A stretch of DNA of 33,630 bases from positions 1 through 33,630 of the IMG/VR virus record IMGVR_UViG_3300027733_000135; one strand, given 5' to 3'. Below the pieces are notes generated by a model. It was not told where the DNA came from and did not search any database. It worked only from the letters and a program-made list of their open reading frames with translations. Shown in pieces: positions 27,250 to 33,630 of the stretch. The DNA comes from a virus. Numbering within the stretch: the stretch's first letter is position 1; every line of letters starts with the position of its first letter. Made by a program: the position numbers and the translations under genes.

Positions 27250-28553
27250 CCCTCTTCGTCCTCGTCGACGTCGAGCGCCGCATCCTCGATCACGACCGGC
27301 ATGTCCAACTCCTCGTCGCCAGCGAACCGCGCGCGGCACTCCTCGGGCGTGAGGATCGCCGCGCTGACCAGGGTCGCGTCGCGCTGCGCCAGCGTCAGCG
27401 ACCGCTGCGCCCGCTCTTGTGGCGTCGGGGGCGTCACGCCGGGCCAGTCGAACGCCAGGACGTCGTCGCCGAGGCCCACGCGGTAGAGCTTGCGGAGCCA
27501 GGCCTCCAAGCGGCGACGGCGGTACCGGGAGATAAACGCGTCGTAGGTGCGCTGGCCGGCGGCGTCGTCGGTGGAGAGGCCGCCGGGGGAGACGCCGAGG
27601 AGCTTGGTGAGGGGGATACCCTCGACCGCTGCGAACGCCTCGTACTGGACGCGGACGCCTTCCGCGAGGCCGGTGAGCGGGGCTTCGAGGCGGTAGGCGG
27701 TGTTGTCGCCGGTGAGGAGCGACGTGCCGCGGGTGCTCCGGCTCTCGCCCCAGAGCTGCAGCGCGTCCATCGCTGCCTGCGCCTGGCTGCCGGCCAGGAT
27801 CCCGCCGCCGCCCTTGGCGTTCAGGACGACCATGCTCTGTTCCATCAACGCCAGCGCCGCCGACCGCTTCGCCAGGCCGAGGTCGCGGGCGGGCTCCCAG
27901 TACGCCTGGACCGCGCTGATGTCGTAGCCGAGGAGCAGCGGCATCTGCAGCGTCCGGCTCTTGGGGAGGCCGGGCATGTAGAGGAGGTGCGAGCGGTGGA
28001 CCGGACCCACCACCACGTTCGCGTTCCCCACGCGGATCGCCTGGACCTGGAGCACCTCGGGCAGCGTCCACGCCGCGGTCTTGATGTCCTGGCACCACGT
28101 CAGCGGCGTCGCCTCCAGAGCCATCATCGGGTGGATCTGGAGGATGTTGTGCGGCCCGGGCGGGAGGGGCTGGCTGTAGTCCTTAACCCCCTCAATCACC
28201 ATCATCGAGTAGCAACCGCCGTAAAGCCGGGCGGTGGATCCGACCTCCTCCAGCACCGACTCCAGGTCGAGGTCGTCGTCGATCTGGCGGGTGACGTCGC
28301 GGCGCTTGGCGGTGTCGACGCGCCAGCCTTGGGCGAGGGCGTCTTCGGGGACACCGTAGACCACGCGGCGCAGCATCGCGTCGACGACGCTGGCGGACTC
28401 GGCTTCTTGGGGGCTCAGCCACGCCGGGTTCGCCGGGCGGGCGTCGCGGCTCTTGTCGACGCCCAACACGCCGAGGCCGGTGGCGGCGCTGGCGATGCTG
28501 TCGGCCTGCGCCATCGTTCGGATCCCTGCGCTCATCCAGTCCCAGGCGTCCAC
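27246..28553 (-). CDS. Portal protein, DUF1073-type
   Basis: A 435-residue protein. GTG at 28553 has AGAGG with 5-base spacing; an earlier GTG at 28559 lacks a site. DUF1073 family pattern: ARLYGGCYSMMVIEG, HRSHLLYMPGLPKSR, QAYWEPARDLGLAKRSAALA, EQSMVVLNAKGGGGILAG and a C-terminal portion with VEGIPLTKLLGVSPGGLSTD and TYDAFISRYRRRRLEAWLRK. It forms the dodecameric ring through which DNA enters the head. It is coupled to the MuF gene and lies downstream of the large terminase. Confidence 0.85.
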   Translation of the reverse strand: MDAWDWMSAGIRTMAQADSIASAATGLGVLGVDKSRDARPANPAWLSPQEAESASVVDAMLRRVVYGVPEDALAQGWRVDTAKRRDVTRQIDDDLDLESVLEEVGSTARLYGGCYSMMVIEGVKDYSQPLPPGPHNILQIHPMMALEATPLTWCQDIKTAAWTLPEVLQVQAIRVGNANVVVGPVHRSHLLYMPGLPKSRTLQMPLLLGYDISAVQAYWEPARDLGLAKRSAALALMEQSMVVLNAKGGGGILAGSQAQAAMDALQLWGESRSTRGTSLLTGDNTAYRLEAPLTGLAEGVRVQYEAFAAVEGIPLTKLLGVSPGGLSTDDAAGQRTYDAFISRYRRRRLEAWLRKLYRVGLGDDVLAFDWPGVTPPTPQERAQRSLTLAQRDATLVSAAILTPEECRARFAGDEELDMPVVIEDAALDVDEDEEG

Positions 28554-28583
28554 GGCCACCTCTCTCGGGGAGGCTACCCCGCG

Positions 28584-30113
28584 TCAGCGGCGCGCGCCTC
28601 CACGCAGCAACCGCAGAACCTCCGCAGGGTCCACCTCCGCCGCCCCCTGGCGCTCCTGATCCCAGAGGATCACCATCACGTCGGCATCAGCCTCGTCGTC
28701 GACCTCGCCCTCTTTGAGCCCGGTCACGGCGGTCATGCGCTCGACGTAGCCGTGCTGCCAGGGCTGGGCCTGCTCGGGCATCAGCCACGATCCAGCCTCG
28801 AAGACCGGAGATGCGGCGAGGTAGCAATCCCGCTTGCTCCGCGACTTCTGGACGGGCACGATCCCGGGGATCTCGCGGCTGATGGTCTGGTAAACGGCCT
28901 TGCCGCTGCTCTTGGCCTCGATGAGCGTGGCGTGCGGCTTGACCTGGGCGATCACACCGCGCACGAGCGCGAGCAGCTCGGGGAGCTCGACTTGTTGCCG
29001 CCACTGGCCAAGCTTGAGGTAGGCCCCGGCGCGGCGCCCGACCCAGGTGAGCACCGACCAATCCCCGGCCCCAGCCGTCTCCGCGCCGTCGAGGGCGAGG
29101 ACGTGCCAGTCGCAGATCCGGGCGACGTCGGCGGGGTTGCCGGCGTAGGTCTTTGAGAAGAACGTGGGCTTGAAGGTGGAGCCGGCGTCGTCGATGGGCT
29201 CGCAGTCGAGGACGGCGGCAGCGAGGCGGGCGCCGAGCTCCACGCGGGTGTCGGCCTCGCCCTCGGGGGTGAAGCCGGGGAGAAGGTACTGGCCGGGCGC
29301 GCGGCCCATCCGATCGCCGGGCTTCGCGCGCAGCGGGTAGCTCAGGACCACCGGGGCGCGGCGGGATCCCGCGCTCTCCTTGCGCTGCCGGCCGTGCGGG
29401 TCGTCGGAGCCCCAGCGAGAGCCCACGAGGACGATGGCGCCGCCGCGGGTCTGGACGCGGAGGTAGGCCTGGCTCTGCACGAACGACCACGCCTGATCCC
29501 GCATCGCCTTCGACGCGTACTCGGTCTGGTTCTTGAGCAGGTCGTCTCCGACCACGAGCCAGAAGGCGTGGCCGTTGAGCCCGCCTTCGCGGCCGCGCGC
29601 GGCGAAGCGCACGTTACGGCCCTTGGGGTCGGCGTTCGTGACTGACCAGTCGGCGGAGCTGTCCTTCACGCGCTGGCCGGTGTCGTCGACGTCGTCGGCC
29701 TCGTTCTTCTTGCGGCCGAGGTGCGGCCAGACCCGCAGCGCGAGCCCGCTTCGAAGGGCGGCGCGGACGTCGTCGGAAATCCCTTCGGCGAGGCTCGCGG
29801 CGTAGCTCGCGACGGCGGCGTTCTGGCCCTTGCTGGCGACGTGCCAGGCCATCCACAACGCCACGAGGTGCGTCTTCCCGACCTGCGTCATCACCTCGAC
29901 CTGGAGCCGGATCTGGACGATCGGCTCCTTGGCGAGGAACGCCCGCTCCGCCTCCACGAGCTGCTCCGACACGCTCTGGAGGTACTCGGCGGCGTTCCGC
30001 TGCCAGTCGTAGAGCTCTGGCCCCGCGAGCTCGCACCACGTCACGAGGTCCACGCGCGCCCGGCGGATGCGCTGCTCCAGGCGCAAGGCGGCGAGGGCCT
30101 CGGTGGGGGTCAT
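28584..30113 (-). CDS. terL: Terminase large subunit (TerL)
   Basis: A 509-residue protein coupled to the upstream ATPase by ATGA (30110-30113). ATPase domain: adenine-binding-like segment ELYDWQRNAAEYLQSV, Walker A MTQVGKTHL (residues 75-83), Walker B WLVVGDDLLKN and a coupling-type motif VLVGSRWG. Nuclease domain: LALDGAETAGAGDWSVLTW, TLIEAKSSGKAVYQ and a third acidic cluster (DDEADADVMVILWDQ). It packages DNA into proheads. Length is normal. The gene order TerS-ATPase-TerL is unusual because an SMC-like gene separates the subunits. Confidence 0.9.
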   Translation of the reverse strand: MTPTEALAALRLEQRIRRARVDLVTWCELAGPELYDWQRNAAEYLQSVSEQLVEAERAFLAKEPIVQIRLQVEVMTQVGKTHLVALWMAWHVASKGQNAAVASYAASLAEGISDDVRAALRSGLALRVWPHLGRKKNEADDVDDTGQRVKDSSADWSVTNADPKGRNVRFAARGREGGLNGHAFWLVVGDDLLKNQTEYASKAMRDQAWSFVQSQAYLRVQTRGGAIVLVGSRWGSDDPHGRQRKESAGSRRAPVVLSYPLRAKPGDRMGRAPGQYLLPGFTPEGEADTRVELGARLAAAVLDCEPIDDAGSTFKPTFFSKTYAGNPADVARICDWHVLALDGAETAGAGDWSVLTWVGRRAGAYLKLGQWRQQVELPELLALVRGVIAQVKPHATLIEAKSSGKAVYQTISREIPGIVPVQKSRSKRDCYLAASPVFEAGSWLMPEQAQPWQHGYVERMTAVTGLKEGEVDDEADADVMVILWDQERQGAAEVDPAEVLRLLRGGARR

Positions 30114-32032
30114 GCGCTCGCGACTTCCATGTCACCACCCGCCGTCGTCACCAGCAGCACCACCCCCGGCGCCGTCGGGATCTCCAGCCCCCCGACCGAC
30201 GTCACGTCATCCACGAAGACGAGAAGCGCGTCGAGCCCAGCAGCGGCCCGGAGTCGCAGACGAAAGCCGGCGTCGGCGGCGACGCGCTCCCCGTGGCTGG
30301 CGAGGTACCACGGTCTCCCGTTGATCTCGACCCTCGTTTTGCCTTCGTGGTCGATCACCCGCATCGCGTCCCATCCGAGGCTCGCGAGCTTTGAGCCCAG
30401 CGCGAGCGCCGGGGCGCAGCGCACCGTCACCAGCCAGCCCTCGGCGGTGGCAAGGAGCGCCTCGGCTTGGGTGGCGTCGGCTTCGGCGGCAGTCGCTGCG
30501 GCCTCAGCGCGGGCGACGGCGGCGAGGTGGTCGGCGAGGCGGGTGGCGGCGCGCTCGGCGCTGGCGATCGTCTCGGTGGCTTGGGTGGTGTCGGGGGCCT
30601 CGGGGCGCGGGCGGAGCGGCTCGGGGTCGGTGGGGCGGGCGCCGAGGGCTTCGACGCGGGCGTCGTGGGTGGCCCAAGCGCGGGAGCTGGCGCGGGCGGC
30701 GTCGAGGGCTTCCTGGGCGCCGCTGGCGTAGATGGCGGAGACGGGGGTGGGCTCGGCGTGGACCTCGGGGCGCTTGCCCAGGTCGGTCACGCGGCTGTTG
30801 TAGCGTGCCCAGGCTTGGGCGCGGTCCATCGCGGCGAAGGCGTGGTCGGGGCGCGGGGCCTGCGCGGCGCTCCACGCGTCCCAGGTCGCCCACACGGCGG
30901 CGTGGTCGGCGTTGCGCTTCTCCGCGTCCTCGGCGGAGCGGTTCGCGATCTGGCACGCCTTCGCGCCGGGACACGGCGTGGCGGTGGAGAACGCTACCCA
31001 GTCGCGGGCAAGGATCGGCTGGGTGGGCCGCGGCGCGCGCTCTTGCTCCTCCCACGCGGCGATGGCTTCGCGGGCGGTGTCGACCTCGTCGGCGGTGGGG
31101 CCTGGCTCGGAGGGCTCGACGAGGCCGGCGGCGCGAGCGTCCCACTCGGCGGCGGCGCGGGACGCCAGCGCGTGAGCGTTGCCGGCGGCGCGGGCGGCCT
31201 CGACGGCGCGGGCGGTGGCGTCGTTGGTTGCGCGCTCGGCCCCGGCCGCTTCCTCCAGATCCGCCGTCACCAGCACCCGCTCAAACCCCGGCGCGACGAT
31301 CGCATCGCGACGACGCTGCCAGTCCGCGACGGCAGCCAAGCCGGCGCGGTGCTCGGCGTCCTCAGTGCGCCAGGCGGCGAGGTCTTCGACGGCGGCGGCG
31401 CTGGCGGCGAGGAGCGCGCGGGCTTCGGCGACGGCTTCGTCGATGGGTCCAGCCGGGGGCGGCGTCGTCGGCACGGCGGAGCGGAGGCCGCTGGCGCGAC
31501 CACGGGCGGTGCTGGCGTCGCGGCGAAGGGTGGTGACGAGCGTGGCGGCGGTCTTCTCCTCGCGCGGCGCGGTCTTCGGCAGCTCCGCGAGGAGGTCGGC
31601 GGCGGTGGGGCCGGGGAGCATCCGGTCGAGGGCGGCGCGGAGGGCGAGGCCTCCCTGGGCGCCTTCGAGGAGCGAGATCCAGCGCATCGGGAACATGACC
31701 AGCCCCGCCGCCTCGGGGTCCTGGTAGTGCTTCGGGAGCGCGGCGCGGAACTGCTCCTCCGTGCCGCCGGGGGTGGGCGTGCCGTCGACGACTATGGCTC
31801 TCGAGGTGCCGCGGCGGCCGGCGCCGTCGAAGGATGCGCCGCCGGTGCCGCTGACCATGCCGGCGTCGAACTTGGCGCCGGTCGCGTCCTGGCCCCAGAG
31901 CGCAAAGGCGATGGCGTGGAGGAGCGTGGACTTGCCGCTGGTGCTCGGACCGCTGATGGTCGTCACGGCGGTGGGGTCGAACTCAACGCTGCGGTCGGTG
32001 TGCGGGCCGATGCCCTGGATCCTGAGCTTCAT
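30110..32032 (-). CDS. SMC/SbcC-like ATPase with internal coiled coil
   Basis: A 640-residue protein; ATG at 32032 behind GGAGG. N-terminal Walker A GPSTSGKST (28-36). C-terminal SHGER (579-583), an ABC-type signature followed by GLDALLVFVDDVT (Walker B-like, ending in DD rather than DE). Between them is a long Ala/Glu/Arg-rich coiled coil with a cysteine pair in CPGAKAC, where Rad50/SbcC have a CxxC zinc hook. The size is well below SbcC or Rad50. No nuclease partner (SbcD/Mre11) is seen in this window. It has its own operator-type promoter at 32058-32086 and is coupled to TerL. A role in DNA-end processing, replication or defence is possible; none is shown. Confidence 0.75.
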   Translation of the reverse strand: MKLRIQGIGPHTDRSVEFDPTAVTTISGPSTSGKSTLLHAIAFALWGQDATGAKFDAGMVSGTGGASFDGAGRRGTSRAIVVDGTPTPGGTEEQFRAALPKHYQDPEAAGLVMFPMRWISLLEGAQGGLALRAALDRMLPGPTAADLLAELPKTAPREEKTAATLVTTLRRDASTARGRASGLRSAVPTTPPPAGPIDEAVAEARALLAASAAAVEDLAAWRTEDAEHRAGLAAVADWQRRRDAIVAPGFERVLVTADLEEAAGAERATNDATARAVEAARAAGNAHALASRAAAEWDARAAGLVEPSEPGPTADEVDTAREAIAAWEEQERAPRPTQPILARDWVAFSTATPCPGAKACQIANRSAEDAEKRNADHAAVWATWDAWSAAQAPRPDHAFAAMDRAQAWARYNSRVTDLGKRPEVHAEPTPVSAIYASGAQEALDAARASSRAWATHDARVEALGARPTDPEPLRPRPEAPDTTQATETIASAERAATRLADHLAAVARAEAAATAAEADATQAEALLATAEGWLVTVRCAPALALGSKLASLGWDAMRVIDHEGKTRVEINGRPWYLASHGERVAADAGFRLRLRAAAGLDALLVFVDDVTSVGGLEIPTAPGVVLLVTTAGGDMEVASA

Positions 32033-32057
32033 GGCGCCTCCGTTGTGTGGCACCACT

Positions 32058-32086
32058 CGACTAACCGCTACCCTCCGCAGCGTCAA
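32058..32086 (-). promoter_or_regulatory. Operator-type promoter of the SMC-like ATPase
   Basis: Minus strand: TTGACG (32081-32086), 17-bp spacer, TAGTCG (32058-32063), with TAGCGGTTA (32062-32070) overlapping the -10 box. It lies in the 3' end of the small terminase gene, 25 bp before the ATG at 32032. It would allow the ATPase, and by read-through TerL, to be expressed separately from the small terminase. Confidence 0.7.
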
Positions 32087-32552
32087 CGCCCAACCGTCGA
32101 AGCGCCTCCCGAGCCTCGATCTGCGCCACCGCCGCGGCGAGGGCCTCGTCGCTCATCCCGGCGACGACGTGGCTGGCGTGGACGTGCTCGATCGGGGCTT
32201 CGGGGTTGCCGCTGTGGCGGACCTCGACGGGTTCGCGGGGAAGGCCGACTTCGAGCAGCGTTCGCGCCGCCGTCACCCGCGCCGCCGACGGGTTCTTCTT
32301 GTCGCGGTGGACGTCGATCAGCGTCCCCACCGCGCCGGGCATCGCGCGGACCACGGCCTTGCGAACGGCGTCCTGCGCGTCCTGCTGCACGCTGTCCATG
32401 TACGCTTTGACGTGCGAGCGGGCGAGGATCTTCCAGACCGTCGACTTCGCCCGCGGCGGGTCCATCGCCTTCCCGATCGCTTCGAGCTGCGTGCCCAGGA
32501 GGCGGGCCTCGGCGCAGGCTAGCTCCTCGGCGTCTAGGGTGGTCTCATCCAT
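32061..32552 (-). CDS. Terminase small subunit-like protein
   Basis: A 163-residue protein, ATG at 32552, overlapping the methyltransferase end by 8 bp. The N-terminal part has an HTH-like region (EAIGKAMDPPRAKSTVWKIL, ARSHVKAYMDSV), then QDAQDAVRKAVVRAMPGAVG and SAARVTAARTLLEVGLPRE, the pattern of small terminase subunits that bind the packaging site. The C-terminal helix has DEALAAAVAQIEAREALRRL. Position directly upstream of the ATPase-TerL block supports the role. Confidence 0.75.
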   Translation of the reverse strand: MDETTLDAEELACAEARLLGTQLEAIGKAMDPPRAKSTVWKILARSHVKAYMDSVQQDAQDAVRKAVVRAMPGAVGTLIDVHRDKKNPSAARVTAARTLLEVGLPREPVEVRHSGNPEAPIEHVHASHVVAGMSDEALAAAVAQIEAREALRRLGVDAAEGSG

Positions 32553-33630
32553 CGAGCGCCCCCGATCCGGCGTCGATGCCGGCCTCTTTGGCGTAGCGGG
32601 TCCAGCGGCGGCGGATGACGTCGCAATACCTCGGATCCAGCTCGATCACCCGGGCTACGCGGTCGGTCTGGGCGCAGGCGAGGAGGGTGGTTCCGCTGCC
32701 GCCGAATGGGTCGAGGACGGTCACGCCTTCGGGGACGAAGCCGACCGACCAAACCATCACCTTGAGCGGCTTCTGGGTGATGTGCTCCTTTGCCTCCCCG
32801 CTCCAATGGTGCTGCAGGACGCGCACGAGCGGGCTGCAGTTCGTCCATGCCAGCTCGGCCTCGGCGAATGAAAGCCCGTCGTTCTTCTTGTGCCAGACCA
32901 GCCACTTGGCGGACGGTGGCAGGTCGCCGAAGTAGTTCCCGCCCCACACCACGACGGCGGGCGCCACCTCGAGCAGCCATGCGACGGGCGGGGCGGTGGT
33001 GTCCCACTCGGTTGTGCCGCGCTGGGCGTCCACACGGCTGCGCCACGCCTTATCCTTCGCGCCCATGCCAAACTTCGACGCGTCGATCCCATACGGCGGA
33101 TCCGTCACCACCGCCCCGACGCCAGCGCACGCCGCAGCCCGGATCGCCGGGTCGGTGTTGTCGCCGCACCAGATCCGATGCACCCCCAACTCGTACACCT
33201 CCCCCGGCTTGCTGTGGACCTCCACCTGCACATCGGGGACGTCGTCGGTGGCCTCGGGCGCCTCCTTCGGCTCCGCGAGCATCGCCGCCAACTCCTCATC
33301 ACCGAAGCCCAGCCCGCTCGGGTCTTCGATCTCCCGGAGCATCGCAACCAGCTCGGCGTCGTCCCACTGGCTCTGCTTGGTCATCGCGTTGTCCGCGATG
33401 GTCAGCCGCGCCGCCGTCTCATCATCCACCTCGACGAAGCGGACGGGAACGAAGCCCACGCCGGGCGCGTCGGGCAGCGTCCACGCCGAGTCCATCGCGA
33501 GCGCCGCCAACGCCGCGAGGCGCCGCCGGTGCCCGGCGAGGATGCGGAGGTCAGACCGTCGCGCGACCAGCGGATCCGTCCAAACCGACGACGCGACCAG
33601 AGCCCGAAGCTCCTCGATCTCGGCGTCGGT
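32545..33630 (-). CDS. ParB-like nuclease domain fused to DNA methyltransferase (5' partial)
   Basis: An open frame of 362 codons that runs off the right edge. The N-terminal part has the ParB/sulfiredoxin fold pattern EIEELRALVASSVWTDPLVA, then ARRSDLRILAGHRRRLAALA and VPVRFVEVDDETAARLTIAD. The C-terminal part is an amino-methyltransferase (N4/N6) with TDPPYGID (motif IV) preceding LDPFGGSGTTLLA (SAM-binding motif I), i.e. the beta-class order, and KWLVWHKKNDG between. ParB-MTase fusions are common next to phage terminase genes and may mark the packaging site or protect DNA. The start is not in the window; a TTG at 33510 is internal and not the real start. Confidence 0.85.
   Translation of the reverse strand, partial: TDAEIEELRALVASSVWTDPLVARRSDLRILAGHRRRLAALAALAMDSAWTLPDAPGVGFVPVRFVEVDDETAARLTIADNAMTKQSQWDDAELVAMLREIEDPSGLGFGDEELAAMLAEPKEAPEATDDVPDVQVEVHSKPGEVYELGVHRIWCGDNTDPAIRAAACAGVGAVVTDPPYGIDASKFGMGAKDKAWRSRVDAQRGTTEWDTTAPPVAWLLEVAPAVVVWGGNYFGDLPPSAKWLVWHKKNDGLSFAEAELAWTNCSPLVRVLQHHWSGEAKEHITQKPLKVMVWSVGFVPEGVTVLDPFGGSGTTLLACAQTDRVARVIELDPRYCDVIRRRWTRYAKEAGIDAGSGALDG

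Noticed and set aside
1-33630. tRNA, rRNA, CRISPR arrays, insertion sequences, integrase or attachment sites
   Set aside because: Looked for by eye and not found. A tRNA could be missed without a folding tool, so absence is tentative.

Overview
The window is one contiguous stretch of a GC-rich (by eye clearly above 60 % G+C) double-stranded DNA tailed phage or prophage with a contractile tail (myovirus architecture). I see no rRNA, tRNA, CRISPR or bacterial housekeeping gene. The virion gene set (DUF1073-type portal, MuF protein, DUF2213-type protease/scaffold, DUF4054-type connector, DUF3383-type sheath, DUF3277-like tube, Dit-like protein, gp27-like hub, Gp138-like spike, gp25-like and gpJ-like baseplate proteins) resembles that of Bcep781/AP22/PhiPLPE-type myoviruses. 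The lysis genes and a small lipoprotein suggest a Gram-negative host. Start codons are a mix of ATG, GTG and TTG, and neighbouring genes are very often coupled by ATGA/GTGA overlaps.

Layout. Positions 1-3423 (plus strand) hold DNA-metabolism genes: a recombination-directionality-factor-like protein, an unknown partner, a 48-residue mini-gene behind a promoter/operator, a PD-(D/E)XK nuclease with four cysteines of iron-sulfur type, and a winged-helix-like protein. A terminator-like hairpin follows. Nearly everything from 3546 to 33630 is on the minus strand and is best read from right to left: ParB-methyltransferase fusion (33630, runs off the window), small terminase, SMC/SbcC-like ATPase, large terminase, portal, MuF head protein with a C-terminal ADP-ribosyltransferase-like domain, DUF2213-like protein, cement protein, major capsid protein (frameshifted near its 3' end), connectors and neck proteins, sheath, tube, tail assembly chaperones (probable -1 frameshift), tape measure, Dit-like protein, baseplate plug, a DpdA-like accessory operon, hub, spike, small lipoprotein, PAPS-reductase-like gene, gp25-like protein, gpJ-like protein, DUF2612-like protein, probable fibre or decoration proteins, and a lysis cassette (M15 endolysin, holin-like and spanin-like membrane proteins). 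Three plus-strand genes interrupt the late region: a fibre-like protein at 5590 and two small genes at 9728 and 20469.

The most striking signal is regulatory. The 9-mer TAGCGGTTA occurs at the same place, overlapping the -10 hexamer, in five predicted promoters (about 1590, 11459, 14709, 20420 and 32066). Two of them are near-identical 37-bp palindromes with a TTGACG-17-TATCCT core. These promoters lie upstream of the nuclease region, the PAPS-reductase-like gene, the zinc-ribbon/membrane-peptide/DpdA operon, a mini-gene and the SMC-like ATPase. Together they look like one coordinately regulated accessory regulon, distinct from the late genes in which it is scattered. DpdA homologues exchange guanine in DNA for a 7-deazaguanine, so the regulon may combine DNA base modification with nuclease and ATPase functions. 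That grouping is my inference.
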